A stretch of DNA of 64,000 nucleotides from Terrisporobacter petrolearius (lineage in GTDB: Bacteria > Bacillota > Clostridia > Peptostreptococcales > Peptostreptococcaceae), in NCBI RefSeq assembly GCF_032598785.1, contig NZ_CP102984.1; one strand, given 5' to 3'. The notes beneath the pieces are model-generated. The model searched no databases. It was not told the origin of the DNA and worked only from the letters and a program-made list of their open reading frames with translations. How positions within the stretch are numbered: the stretch's first letter is position 1; each line of letters begins with the position of its first letter. This document shows, piece after piece, positions 44,567 through 54,273 of the stretch. Position numbers and translations under genes: made by a program.

Positions 44567-44746
44567 ATCTGTATATATGTTTTAATGATTCTCCATGAGT
44601 CACCACACCGTTTATTATATAAAACGGAGAAAATATGTTCAAATATTAACTTATATTTCCGATCAATTAGATAAATTAATATTTAGTGTTCCTATACTTA
44701 TATATTATTGTAGATTGATAAAAATTACCACATATTTCATAAATAT

Positions 44747-45181
44747 TTATAAAAACTTACGAAGGTCTTTTGAAAAGTTTTCTTCTATTTCAACTAAGTT
44801 ATAGCACAAGCCTTTAATACCTTCCATTGCACTACTATATTCATTTAAATACCTACAAATAGACTTTATACCCATATTACAACCTTCAGTCATTAAATCA
44901 GCAATTACTTTGTCATGTTCTCCTTTAATAAGCTTCACATTAATTTTTACCCATGACATGGCTTTCGCCAAAGGACTGGGGTCTTTTTCTTCATCCTTAA
45001 ATTTTTTCAATTCTTCTTGTATTTTTTCTTCTAATTTTTCATGGTCTTTTAGATATTTTTCTAATAGGGATTTTAGTTTTTTATTTTCAGTTTTATTTAT
45101 AACTCTATTTAGTCCATCAATGCCCATCTTAGCTCCTGCATCACATTCTTTTAATAGATTTATAGTATCTTCATTTGGCAT
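44747..45181 (-). CDS. Helical, ferritin-like-pattern protein of unknown function
   Basis: 144 residues, almost entirely helical and charged: LLKECDAGAKMGIDGLNRVI, LEKYLKDHEKLEEKIQEELKKF, then ELNEYSSAMEGIKGLCYNLVE-type final helices. The four-helix pattern resembles DUF2383/DUF-type ferritin-like proteins, but no complete metal site is visible. GGAGT precedes the ATG. Monocistronic and leftward. Function unknown. Confidence 0.65.
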   Translation of the reverse strand: MPNEDTINLLKECDAGAKMGIDGLNRVINKTENKKLKSLLEKYLKDHEKLEEKIQEELKKFKDEEKDPSPLAKAMSWVKINVKLIKGEHDKVIADLMTEGCNMGIKSICRYLNEYSSAMEGIKGLCYNLVEIEENFSKDLRKFL

Positions 45182-45350
45182 AAAATCACTCCTTATAAAA
45201 TTATATTTTTATTATGCCTATAATTTTTTTTTATAATCATAAACTATTGATATTTCAATGATTTATCTAGCTTCTTTTTACTTGTGTCGTTGAAGTAGAT
45301 TTATAACCGTAATATAATAAAGTTTATAATACTTAGAAACAGGTGAAAAA

Positions 45351-48300
45351 ATGGACTTTAAAATAGTAAATGATATATTGATTAATAATACTGACAAACT
45401 AAGGTTGAGTAGAGGACAAGAATATTATAAAGATGGATATGTACAAGAAATTAAATATAATAATCAAAATAAAATCTTAAATATTGATGGAAAAGTAGCT
45501 TCCGCTAACTACAACATCTTATATTATCCAGAAATTACTATAGACTTAAAAAATAAAGAAATAGTAAATACAATTTGTACTTGCGAAGACTATAGAAAAA
45601 GAAGTTCAAGTAACAATAATGTTATATGTAAACATATTGTAGCTTCATCTTTATATGTAATTAATTTATTAAAATCAGATGTAATTAGCAATTTAAAACA
45701 AACAACTATTGTATTAAAAAATGATAATAAAATAAAAATAAATAAAAATTTTATTAATAAGGAATTATTAGATTACTTTAAAAGTAATGAAAGAGAAAAA
45801 GTTAAATTAGACGTTAGAGTAGAGTATGTTGGGGACAATAGTGTATCTTGTGACTTTAAAATAGGTATAGATAAGATGTACGTTATGAAAGATTTAAAGG
45901 AATTTGCTTACTCTAGACTTGAATCAAAGGATTTAATATTTGGCATAGATTTTCTATACAATCCAGTAAATAATTATTTTGAATATGAAGATGAAAAAAT
46001 AGTTCAAATTATTGAAGAGTATGGAATGGATTTGTCATACAACTCACCACAGAAAAATTTCAAATATTTAACGATTAAAGGTCCCAATATTAGAAGACTA
46101 TTTGAATCTCTTTCTTATAAAACATTTGATTTTAAATTTAGAAATATGTATTACAGCCCAAGTGTTATTGAAAGTAATATTCCAATAGATATAAGCTTTG
46201 AATTAAATAACAATGAAGCCATACTAAAATGTGAAGATAAGCTTCCTTTTCCCCTATCATTAAAAGGTGATGTGGTATTTTACAAAGGAAATATATACTT
46301 GTTAAATAGTGAAAATGGTATATATTATAAAAAACTTTACTCTGTACTAAATGAGTTTAAAGAAGTAAGCTTCCCATTAGAAAATGTCAGCCAAGTTTTA
46401 AGTGACATGGTACCTAAAATAGAAAAAATCTGTGATAGAGTAATTGTAGATGAAAGAATAAAAGACAATATTTCTAAAGACTTAAAAATAAAATACTTCT
46501 TTGATTTGGAAAATAGCAATGTAACTTGCAAAATAGTTTTCTCCTATGATGAAGACAATAATAAATTTATTATAAGGGACTTTGAAAAAGAGAATGAAGG
46601 AGTTTATAGATTGTATTCAAACTTTTTTGAAAAAGAAAATGATAAATATATATTTAAAGGAAATGATAATCAACTATATGACTTTTTAAACAGAGATATT
46701 AATAGTCTTAAAAATATTGGTGAAGTATATTATTCTGATAAACTTAAAGAAAGAAAAATTCACAATTCTTCAGCTTTTAGAGTTGGCCTTGGAGAAGAAA
46801 TTAATCATTACCTAGACTTTAATTTTGAAATTGAGGGAGTAGATCCAAAAGAATATAAAAATATTATAAAAGCATTTAAAAATCAAAAAAGATTTTACAA
46901 ATTAGGTGATGGAGATTTTATAAACTTAGAAGATAGTGAAACTAAAGAGATGTTTAAATTGATGGAGAGTTTAGGTTTTACTGACAATATAAAAAACATG
47001 AAAATACACTCAAGTAAAGCAATGTTTATTAATCATCTCCTTACGGAGAAAAAGCTACCATATATCTCTGGAATGGAAAATACAAATAATATTATTGAGA
47101 AATTTAGAAGTATGGAAAAACAAGAAATCAATATTCCAAAAGACCTTCATGCAACCCTACGGGATTACCAGGTTGATTCTCTTAACTGGTTTGAAACTTT
47201 AGATTATCTAGGTTTTGGTGGAATTTTAGCTGATGAAATGGGGCTAGGTAAAACCATACAAACAATTGCCTTCTTACTAAATAAAAAAGATAAAAAAACT
47301 TTAATAGTAACTCCTACATCATTAATACACAACTGGAAAAGTGAATTCGAAAAATTTGCGCCCTCTTTATCTGTGGGAATTAGTCATGGTTTGAAAAAAG
47401 ACAGATTAAGCATAATTAAAAACATAAATGACTTTAATGTTATATTAACAACTTATGGATCCCTTAGAAATGATATAGAAGAATACGAAAAACTTGAATT
47501 TGATTATTGTATTATAGACGAAGCTCAAAATATAAAAAATCCTTTAGCTTCTTCTACTGATGCTGTAAAAGCTATAAAAGCAAGTAATAAATTTGCTTTA
47601 ACTGGAACACCTATTGAAAATAACTTGATGGAACTTTGGTCTATATTTGATTTTATTATGCCTGGATATTTATATAGTTTAACTAAATTTAATGCCATAT
47701 TTATAAAAGATGTGAGTCAAGTAGAAAATTTAAAAAGAATGATAAAACCATTTATACTTCGTAGAACAAAAGAACAAGTTATTAAAGAGCTTCCGCCTAA
47801 AATAGAAAAAGAGTTTTATGTGGAAATGGGCAAAACACAAAGAAATACCTACGGCATTTATGTAGAAGAAATAAAAAGAAGATTAGAAGAAAAAAAAGAT
47901 GTGAAAAATAAGATCACCATATTTTCTTACCTTACAAAACTTAGACAACTGTGCTTAGATCCAAGCATAATTGTGGAAGGATACAAGGGTAAAAGTGCAA
48001 AAACTGATACTTGCTTAGAAATAATAAAAGATTATATTGAAAAAGACAACAAAATTTTAGTTTTCTCTCAATTTACATCTGTTTTAAAAAACATAGGCAA
48101 AAAACTAAATAAAAATAAAATCAACTTTTATTATTTGGATGGAAGTACACCTGCTAAGGATAGAATAACTTTAGTAGATAGCTTTAACAATAATGAAGAA
48201 ATAAAAGTATTTTTAATATCACTTAAAGCTGGAGGAACTGGTTTAAATTTAACATCTGCCAATACTGTAATTCACTTTGATCCATGGTGGAATCCATCTG

Positions 48301-48515
48301 TGCAAAATCAAGCAAGTGATAGAGCTCATAGAATCGGTCAAAAACAAGTAGTGGAAGTTATAAAATTAATTTCCAAAGGAACAATAGAAGAAAAAATTAT
48401 GGAATTGCAACAAAAAAAATCAGAATTAATTCATGATATGCTTGATGGAAACCTAAACAATACTAATATACTAAGTAGTTTGTCAGAAGAAGAATTAATT
48501 GATTTAATAAAGTAA
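45351..48515 (+). CDS. SNF2-family ATPase with SWIM zinc finger
   Basis: 1054 residues. A SWIM finger lies at about 75-102 (CTC...CKH), followed by a long bacterial SNF2-associated region. The SNF2 motor begins with LRDYQVDSLNWF, Walker A DEMGLGKT (about 627), IIDEAQNIKN (DEAQ, about 722) and LTGTPIENNL. The helicase C half ends with GGTGLNLTSANTVIHFDPWWNP and DRAHRIGQ. It is an ATP-driven DNA or RNA-polymerase translocase, presumably remodelling protein-DNA complexes. Standing alone upstream of truA, it has no restriction or defence genes around it. Confidence 0.93.
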   Translation: MDFKIVNDILINNTDKLRLSRGQEYYKDGYVQEIKYNNQNKILNIDGKVASANYNILYYPEITIDLKNKEIVNTICTCEDYRKRSSSNNNVICKHIVASSLYVINLLKSDVISNLKQTTIVLKNDNKIKINKNFINKELLDYFKSNEREKVKLDVRVEYVGDNSVSCDFKIGIDKMYVMKDLKEFAYSRLESKDLIFGIDFLYNPVNNYFEYEDEKIVQIIEEYGMDLSYNSPQKNFKYLTIKGPNIRRLFESLSYKTFDFKFRNMYYSPSVIESNIPIDISFELNNNEAILKCEDKLPFPLSLKGDVVFYKGNIYLLNSENGIYYKKLYSVLNEFKEVSFPLENVSQVLSDMVPKIEKICDRVIVDERIKDNISKDLKIKYFFDLENSNVTCKIVFSYDEDNNKFIIRDFEKENEGVYRLYSNFFEKENDKYIFKGNDNQLYDFLNRDINSLKNIGEVYYSDKLKERKIHNSSAFRVGLGEEINHYLDFNFEIEGVDPKEYKNIIKAFKNQKRFYKLGDGDFINLEDSETKEMFKLMESLGFTDNIKNMKIHSSKAMFINHLLTEKKLPYISGMENTNNIIEKFRSMEKQEINIPKDLHATLRDYQVDSLNWFETLDYLGFGGILADEMGLGKTIQTIAFLLNKKDKKTLIVTPTSLIHNWKSEFEKFAPSLSVGISHGLKKDRLSIIKNINDFNVILTTYGSLRNDIEEYEKLEFDYCIIDEAQNIKNPLASSTDAVKAIKASNKFALTGTPIENNLMELWSIFDFIMPGYLYSLTKFNAIFIKDVSQVENLKRMIKPFILRRTKEQVIKELPPKIEKEFYVEMGKTQRNTYGIYVEEIKRRLEEKKDVKNKITIFSYLTKLRQLCLDPSIIVEGYKGKSAKTDTCLEIIKDYIEKDNKILVFSQFTSVLKNIGKKLNKNKINFYYLDGSTPAKDRITLVDSFNNNEEIKVFLISLKAGGTGLNLTSANTVIHFDPWWNPSVQNQASDRAHRIGQKQVVEVIKLISKGTIEEKIMELQQKKSELIHDMLDGNLNNTNILSSLSEEELIDLIK

Positions 48516-48562
48516 ATTAAGTATAATGAAATAACAAATTTTATTAAAAAGGAAAAATAATA

Positions 48563-49300
48563 ATGAGAAATATAAAAATGATAGTACAATACGATGGAAG
48601 TAACTTTAAAGGATTTCAAAGATTAAAAGATAATGACAATACTGTACAAGGGAAAATAGAAGATGTTCTTTGTAAACTTACAAATGAAAATGTTGAAATA
48701 ATAGGTTCTGGAAGAACAGATATGGGTGTTCATGCCATGGGTCAAGTTGTAAACTTTAAAACTGATTGCAATGATTCAGTTGAAAAAATACAAAAATATT
48801 TATATAAATATTTACCTGAATCTATAGTTATAAAAAGTATTGAAGAGGTTGAAGATAGATTTCACTCTAGATACAATGCCAAATCTAAAGTTTATTTATA
48901 CAAAATAGATAACAATAAGTTTCATAATCCATTTTTTAGAAAATACTCAGCCCATATAAATAAAAATTTAAATCTAGATCTTATGAAAGAAGCTAGCAAT
49001 TATTTAATTGGAGAGCATGATTTTTCCAGCTTCGCTTCTTCAAAATCAAAAAAGAAAAGTCATGTTAGAATAATTGAATCTATTGACATAGTAGAAAAAG
49101 ATAACCTGATTGAAATCTATGTTAAAGGTGATGGATTCTTATATAACATGGTAAGAATAATTGTTGGAACTTTAATGGATGCAGGACTTGGCAAACTAAA
49201 TCCTACGGATATAAAAGAAATTTTAGAAGCTAAAGATAGAAAAGTAGCTCCAGAAACAGCTCCAGCAAAAGGTCTATATTTATTTAAAGTTCAATATTAA
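48563..49300 (+). CDS. truA: tRNA pseudouridine synthase A
   Basis: 245 residues. The catalytic Asp is in GSGRTDMGVHAMGQV; YDGSNFKGFQ, NPFFRKYSAH and FLYNMVRIIVGTL are TruA signatures. It makes pseudouridine at positions 38-40 of tRNA anticodon arms. AAAAAGGA lies before the ATG. Two truA copies are common in Clostridia; this one is not in the ribosomal-protein/ecf cluster. Confidence 0.95.
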   Translation: MRNIKMIVQYDGSNFKGFQRLKDNDNTVQGKIEDVLCKLTNENVEIIGSGRTDMGVHAMGQVVNFKTDCNDSVEKIQKYLYKYLPESIVIKSIEEVEDRFHSRYNAKSKVYLYKIDNNKFHNPFFRKYSAHINKNLNLDLMKEASNYLIGEHDFSSFASSKSKKKSHVRIIESIDIVEKDNLIEIYVKGDGFLYNMVRIIVGTLMDAGLGKLNPTDIKEILEAKDRKVAPETAPAKGLYLFKVQY

Positions 49301-49318
49301 TTCTATGGGGGGATGTAT

Positions 49319-49744
49319 TTGAATAATTTAATTATAAAAAATGGGAATGATAAAGACTCTGATTATATAATTGAAAAACTAGTTGAATATAATTTATCAA
49401 AGGTGCCACAAACACAAGAAATAGCTTATGCGTGGATAAATAAGATAATAGAAAATGATAATAAAGAAATAGTTGGGGGAATTCTTGCTAAAATGTATTG
49501 TTGGAATGTTATTTACATTGATGCACTTTGGATTGATGAAAACTATAGAAGTTGTGGTCTTGGAGAAAAATTACTACTTGAAATAGAAAGAATAGGAAGA
49601 AAAGAAAAATGTAATTTAATTCATTTAGATACTTTTGATTTTCAAGCTAAGGATTTTTATATAAAAAATGGCTATGAAATATTTGGTATTTTAGATGAAT
49701 GTCCTAAAAATCACAAAAGATACTTTTTAAAAAAATCTTTATAA
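49319..49744 (+). CDS. GNAT-family N-acetyltransferase
   Basis: 141 residues. Acetyl-CoA loop: IDENYRSCGLGEKLLLEIE; the late DTFDFQAKDFYIKNGYEIFG is typical. TTG 49319 is preferred: GGGGGG is six bases upstream, whereas ATG 49313 directly abuts it. It lies 12 bases after truA and is probably co-transcribed. Substrate unknown. Confidence 0.82.
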   Translation: MNNLIIKNGNDKDSDYIIEKLVEYNLSKVPQTQEIAYAWINKIIENDNKEIVGGILAKMYCWNVIYIDALWIDENYRSCGLGEKLLLEIERIGRKEKCNLIHLDTFDFQAKDFYIKNGYEIFGILDECPKNHKRYFLKKSL

Positions 49745-49747
49745 TAG

Positions 49748-49776
49748 TTGACAATGATTAGAAATTCAACTATCAT
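49748..49776 (+). promoter_or_regulatory. Promoter of the argG T-box transcript
   Basis: TTGACA (49748-49753), 17-base spacer, TATCAT (49771-49776), starting four bases after the upstream stop. A consensus-like sigma-A site. Confidence 0.7.
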
Positions 49777-49799
49777 TTAAACATATTAAATTGAATATA

Positions 49800-50172
49800 C
49801 AAAATTCAGTGAAAAAGAGAAGTAACTTAAAGATCATATTTACAGAGAATTAGGGATGGTGGAAGCCTAATAATATACTTTAAGTGAATAGAGCTTTGGA
49901 GAAGATTATCTGAAATAACAGTAGGATAATAGGTAGCCTTGCCTTAAAAGGAAGAGTGAATAAAATTCTAATTTTCTCATTTGAGTCTAGTAAATTTGAG
50001 CAACGGAGTATCCTGAAGCGTTAGCAAAATGATTCGCCAACACGTTGCTCGAAGGAATCTCGTTGGCGAAATGAAGGTAACGCCCACGCAGTGGCTTAAG
50101 CGCAACGAATTTTATTAATTAGAGTGGTAACGCGGTAAATTCGTCTCTTGGTTAAATCCAAGGGACTTTTTT
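49800..50172 (+). promoter_or_regulatory. Arginine T-box leader of argG
   Basis: Seen: stem I 5' parts (AAAGAGAAGTAAC, then ACAGAGAAT), the AG-bulge/terminal-loop region AGGGATGGTGGAAGCC, the specifier context GTGAATAGAGCTTTGG, the T-box AGAGTGGTAACGCGG (50121-50135) and the terminator GTCTCTTGG/CCAAGGGAC + T7 (50143-50174). The antiterminator would pair ACGAATTT (50105-) with AAATTCGT (-50144). By alignment with other leaders the specifier is AGA (49890-49892), an arginine codon, matching argG. Uncharged tRNA-Arg would allow read-through. About 107 GC-richer bases between stem III and the antiterminator look inserted (separate entry). Confidence 0.9.
49998..50104. repeat. GC-rich, palindrome-dense insert in the T-box leader
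   Basis: About half of these bases are G or C by my count, in a window that is otherwise about 70% A+T. Two perfect inverted repeats interleave: GAGCAACG (49998) with CGTTGCTC (50043), and TTCGCCAAC (50033) with GTTGGCGAA (50062). GCGTTA/TAACGC and CCAC-GCA-GTGG add further pairing. It contains no ORF. The composition, symmetry and position suggest a small non-coding repeat element; copies elsewhere cannot be tested here. Confidence 0.55.
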
Positions 50173-50216
50173 TATTGTAAAAATCAATAATTGGAATAAT
50201 AAGGGGGAAAATAACT

Positions 50217-51419
50217 ATGAAAGAAAAAGTAGTACTAGCATATTCAGGTGGATTAGATACATCTATAATAATACCATGGCTTAAAGAAAACTATGATATT
50301 GATGTAATTGCTGTTTGTGCCAACGTAGGCCAAGATGATAACATGGATGAAATACACAATAAGGCTATTTTAAGCGGTGCCATAAAAGCTTATTGTGAGG
50401 ATTTAAAAGAAGAGTTTATAACTACAACAATTTATGCTGCCATAAAAGCAGAAACAAAATACGAGGGAAGATATTTACTTGGAACTGCTTTAGCAAGACC
50501 AATAATAGCTAAAAAATTAGTAGAGATAGCTCATAAAGAAGGTGCTAAGTATATTTGTCATGGATGTACAGGAAAAGGTAATGACCAAGTTCGTTTTGAA
50601 GGCACTATAGCAGCCCTAGATCCATCAATAAAAGTTATAGCACCTTGGAGAATTTGGGATATAAAATCTAGAGAAGATGCCATAGATTATGCACAGTCAC
50701 ACAATATACAAGTAGTAGCTACAAAAGAAAAGATTTATTCTGTTGATGATAACTTATTTCATGTGTCAACTGAAGGCGGAGATATAGAGTGCTTACAAAA
50801 TGAACATAAAGAAGATATTTATAAGAAAACTCAATCACCAGAAACTGCTTGTGACACAGCTGAATATGTAGAGATATATTTTGACAAAGGTATACCTAAG
50901 AAAGTTAACAATAAAGAATTATCTCCAGTTGAATTATTAGAAACTTTAGACAAATTAGGATGTAAACATGGTATAGGTATAGTAGAAATATTAGAAAATA
51001 GATTAGTTGGAATGAAATCTAGAGGAATATATGAAACTCCAGGAGGCGAACTTTTATATGCTGCACATAATTACTTAGAGAGTGCAACACTAGACAAAGA
51101 TTCTCTTCATCTAAAACAAAGATTATCATTAGAATATGCTGACTTAATTTACAACGGAAAATGGTATTCAAAAGCATGTAGTGCAATAACAGCATTTATG
51201 GATGAAACTCAAGAAAATGTAACAGGAGCAGTAAAACTTAAATTATACAAAGGAAATATAAAACCTGCTGGAATATTTACTGAAAATGCATTATATGATG
51301 AAAGTATTTCTTCATTTGGTGACAGTGAGTTATACGACCACAAAGATGCTGAAGGATTTATAAACTTATTTACCCTTCCACTTAAAATAAATGCTATGAA
51401 AGATAAGAAAAATAAATAA
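50217..51419 (+). CDS. argG: Argininosuccinate synthase
   Basis: 400 residues, full family length. ATP-binding LAYSGGLDTSIIIPWLKE, the citrulline/aspartate region GCTGKGNDQVRFE and the YETPGGELLYAAH-type C-terminal segment are present. It joins citrulline and aspartate using ATP. GGGGGAAA precedes the ATG. argH does not follow; a terminator does. Regulation by the upstream arginine T-box is expected. Confidence 0.97.
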   Translation: MKEKVVLAYSGGLDTSIIIPWLKENYDIDVIAVCANVGQDDNMDEIHNKAILSGAIKAYCEDLKEEFITTTIYAAIKAETKYEGRYLLGTALARPIIAKKLVEIAHKEGAKYICHGCTGKGNDQVRFEGTIAALDPSIKVIAPWRIWDIKSREDAIDYAQSHNIQVVATKEKIYSVDDNLFHVSTEGGDIECLQNEHKEDIYKKTQSPETACDTAEYVEIYFDKGIPKKVNNKELSPVELLETLDKLGCKHGIGIVEILENRLVGMKSRGIYETPGGELLYAAHNYLESATLDKDSLHLKQRLSLEYADLIYNGKWYSKACSAITAFMDETQENVTGAVKLKLYKGNIKPAGIFTENALYDESISSFGDSELYDHKDAEGFINLFTLPLKINAMKDKKNK

Positions 51420-51434
51420 TATATATTATAAATA

Positions 51435-51470
51435 AAAAACTCTACTTAATTTAATAAGTAGAGTTTTTAT
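51435..51470. terminator. Bidirectional terminator after argG
   Basis: AAAAACTCTACTTA pairs with TAAGTAGAGTTTTTA, located between convergent argG and the antiporter gene. Confidence 0.85.
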
Positions 51471-51489
51471 TTTATTAATTTTCTTTAAG

Positions 51490-52707
51490 CTAAGATATTG
51501 CACTTAACTTCTCTTTATTTTTCTTCATTTTATAATTGTATGACATCTTTAATAATATAGGTGATAATATGGTTGTAGCTATAACAACAATTAAAATAGG
51601 TGCTAAAACAGTAGTATTAATTAATCCTGCGCTAAAACCTTTATTAGCAACAATTAAAGCGACCTCACCTCTAGATACCATACCAAAGCCAACTTGTAAT
51701 GATTCTCTATTTGAATAATTAAACAACTTACATCCTAAACCACAACCTACTACTTTTGATAAAACAGCTACAATAGTAAGTATAACAGCAAATAATATTA
51801 TCATTGGAGTCATTTTAGGTAATACTAGTTTTAAACCTATACTAGCAAAAAATATTGGAGATAAAAGTGCATAGGATACTGTATCTAATTTATCTTCAAT
51901 ATAATACTTCTTACTTAATGGTGACAAAGTAAGACCTGCTATAAAAGCACCTGTTATATCTGCCACACCAAAATATGCTTCTGATATATAAGATAAAAGC
52001 AAACAAAATGCAAATGCTGCTATTACATAACGCCTTTTATGTTTGGAATCTTTATCAAGCCAATTTTTAAATATAAAATAAAATATGCCACTGGCAATTG
52101 CAGCAAATATAAAAAAGCAAAATATCTTTAATAAAACCTCAAAAATATTCACATCAGGATTTGCAAAACTAATTACTATTGTAAGTGCAACAATTCCAAG
52201 AATATCATCAATAATTGCAGCACCTAATATGGTATTTCCTACTTTCGAATTTAATTTTCCCATCTCCTTCAGTGTCTCAACAGTAATACTAACTGAAGTT
52301 GCTGTAAGAATAGTACCTATAAATATATTTTGAAGAAATGCATTTGCATTAGCTTCAAATGGTATTAATCCATGACGATTAAAATACATTGCAACAAAAA
52401 ATCCACCTGCAAGTGGAACTATAATCCCTAAAATGGCTGTCACTAAAGAAGCTTTTCCAGACTGTTTTAATTCACTTATATCTGTTTCTAACCCTGCAAA
52501 AAACATTAAGAGTATTACTCCTATCTCAGCTAACTGAGTTAAAAACTCCGTTTCATGAACAATGTTTAATACTGCTGGTCCTAAAATTAATCCAGCAAAT
52601 AAGGCTCCAACTACTTGAGGCATTTGACACCTCCTAGAAATTAAGCCAAATAATTTTGTAGAAATTAGAATTAAAGCAATATCTAATATGTAACTATATG
52701 ATTCCAT
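51490..52707 (-). CDS. Cation:proton antiporter, CPA2 (Kef/NapA-like)
   Basis: 405 residues, about twelve membrane helices, no cytoplasmic TrkA domain. Family features: LFAGLILGPAVLN, GVILLMFFAGLETDISEL, TSVSITVETLKEMGKL and AAIIDDILGIVALTI, where paired acidic residues in the DD motif indicate an electrogenic Na+/H+ or K+/H+ exchanger. GGGG precedes the ATG on the minus strand. Monocistronic. Confidence 0.88.
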   Translation of the reverse strand: MESYSYILDIALILISTKLFGLISRRCQMPQVVGALFAGLILGPAVLNIVHETEFLTQLAEIGVILLMFFAGLETDISELKQSGKASLVTAILGIIVPLAGGFFVAMYFNRHGLIPFEANANAFLQNIFIGTILTATSVSITVETLKEMGKLNSKVGNTILGAAIIDDILGIVALTIVISFANPDVNIFEVLLKIFCFFIFAAIASGIFYFIFKNWLDKDSKHKRRYVIAAFAFCLLLSYISEAYFGVADITGAFIAGLTLSPLSKKYYIEDKLDTVSYALLSPIFFASIGLKLVLPKMTPMIILFAVILTIVAVLSKVVGCGLGCKLFNYSNRESLQVGFGMVSRGEVALIVANKGFSAGLINTTVLAPILIVVIATTILSPILLKMSYNYKMKKNKEKLSAIS

Positions 52708-53057
52708 AATACGTCCCCTTTTCTAAAATAATTAAATATTAAGTATCCCTCAATATCATCATCTTAGTATATAAAAGGTAATATATCAACATTAATAAAA
52801 TTTTAACTAATTTATGATAATTGTTTAAAATAATAAACTTAATTTAAAAAATTCAAATTTGTATTTTATAAAATTAAAGTAAGTATAACTTAATTTTGTT
52901 AATAATTCTATAAGGATAAGCAAGTGATTAAAGGATTTTTTTTTGTATTATAGGAAATAATAATTTTAGAATTGTAATAAATACTTACATTATTTATAGA
53001 TAAAAATTTCATATAAAATCTATACTTAATATAATTAAACATAGCGGAGGTAGATTT
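52708..53057. other. AT-rich intergenic region, divergent promoters
   Basis: 350 bases between the divergent antiporter and lipoprotein genes. I see no coding frame, no purine-riboswitch core and no clear terminator; a T9 run (52938-52946) is present. Promoters for both genes should lie here but are not resolved. Confidence 0.5.
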
Positions 53058-54107
53058 ATGACATTAAAAAAATTAATTGCAATAACTATGGTAACATCTA
53101 TGTTGACTGCCTGTATGACAGGATGTACTACTAAAAAAGACAATTCCACTACTAATAATAACTCTGAGAAAAAAGAATACACTATATCAATGATTACAGA
53201 TGTTGCTGGTGTAAATGACCACTCCTTTAACCAAAGTGCTTGGGAAGGATTACAAAAAGCAGAAAAAGATTTAGGTGTTAAAGTTAAATATTTGGAATCA
53301 AAACAAGATGCAGATTATTCTACTAATGTGGAAACTCTTGTAGATAATGGGACTGATTTAATAGTAGGTGTTGGATCAAAACTAGCTCCAACAATTGAGC
53401 AAGCAGCCAAGGATTATCCTGATCAAAAATTTGTACTTGTTGATGAAACATATGAAGATATACCTTCTAATGTGGAATCAATTTTATTTAAGGCTGAACA
53501 ATCCGCATATCTAGTTGGTTTAATAGCTGGTAAAATGACAAAAACAAATAATGTTGGTTTTATTGGTGGCATGGATATGTCTGTTATAAATACATTTAAA
53601 TACGGTTATATGGCCGGTGTAAAAACATCAAACTCAAAATGTAAATTACAAAGTCAATATGCAAATTCATTTTCTGATCAAGCAAAAGGAAAAGCAATAT
53701 CAAACCAAATGATATCAAATAGTGCCGATGTAATATTTGTAGCTGGTGGTGATGTGGGAACTGGTGCCATAGAAGCTATCAAAGAATCAAATAAATATGC
53801 TATTGGTGTAGATAGAGACCAAAGTGATTTAGCCCCAGACAATGTTTTAACTTCTGCTATAAAAAGAGTAGATATTGGAGTATACGAAACAGCAAAAAGA
53901 TTTATAGAAAATAAATTTGAAGGTGGAAAAGAAACAACTTATGGACTTAAAGAAAATGCTGTTGGTATACCTGATTCAACATCTAAATTAGTTCCACAAG
54001 ATGTTTTAGATTATGTTGATGAAGAAATTAAAAAACTAGAAAGTGGAGATATAGTAGCTCCTAAAAATGAAACTGAGTATAATAAATATCTTAATACTTT
54101 AAAATAA
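53058..54107 (+). CDS. BMP-family substrate-binding lipoprotein
   Basis: 349 residues of the BMP/PnrA/TmpC family, surface-exposed binding proteins that usually take nucleosides for an ABC importer. The N-terminus KKLIAITMVTSMLTACMTGC has a lipoprotein signal, with LTAC the best lipobox (Cys about 19) and MTGC an alternative. Family motifs: DVAGVNDHSFNQSAWEGLQK, VGSKLAPTIEQAAKDYPDQK, FIGGMDMSVINTFKYGYMAG and IGVDRDQSDLAP. No ATPase or permease genes are adjacent, so its transporter lies elsewhere. Terminator follows. Confidence 0.92.
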   Translation: MTLKKLIAITMVTSMLTACMTGCTTKKDNSTTNNNSEKKEYTISMITDVAGVNDHSFNQSAWEGLQKAEKDLGVKVKYLESKQDADYSTNVETLVDNGTDLIVGVGSKLAPTIEQAAKDYPDQKFVLVDETYEDIPSNVESILFKAEQSAYLVGLIAGKMTKTNNVGFIGGMDMSVINTFKYGYMAGVKTSNSKCKLQSQYANSFSDQAKGKAISNQMISNSADVIFVAGGDVGTGAIEAIKESNKYAIGVDRDQSDLAPDNVLTSAIKRVDIGVYETAKRFIENKFEGGKETTYGLKENAVGIPDSTSKLVPQDVLDYVDEEIKKLESGDIVAPKNETEYNKYLNTLK

Positions 54108-54123
54108 ATAGGTGTTCCTTAAT

Positions 54124-54151
54124 AAAAAGAGTAGAGAAATCTACTTTTTTT
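54124..54151 (+). terminator. Terminator after the BMP lipoprotein
   Basis: AAAAAGAGTAGA, GAAA, TCTACTTTTTTT. Confidence 0.85.
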
Positions 54152-54273
54152 ATTTAAAAAAACTTAAAATCTATTTAAAACAAGAAATATATATCAATTA
54201 AAAAATATGTAGATACAATAACAAATTTTGTATAATATTAATTATAAGTAATATATTAATTTTGGAGGTATTT

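Noticed and set aside
44595..44804. Possible 69-residue plus-strand protein
   Set aside because: It has no good ribosome site, has atypical composition, and its end overlaps the antisense of a conserved leftward gene.
24910..45236. Other long antisense ORFs, for example 44910-45236 plus
   Set aside because: Each lies opposite a conserved coding frame and has no ribosome site or recognisable domain.
45351..48515. SNF2 ATPase as part of a defence island (DISARM-like)
   Set aside because: Neighbours are truA and a GNAT enzyme; no methylase, nuclease or PLD gene is nearby.
52708..53057. Purine or other riboswitch before the BMP lipoprotein
   Set aside because: No conserved aptamer core or terminator-antiterminator pair could be recognised.
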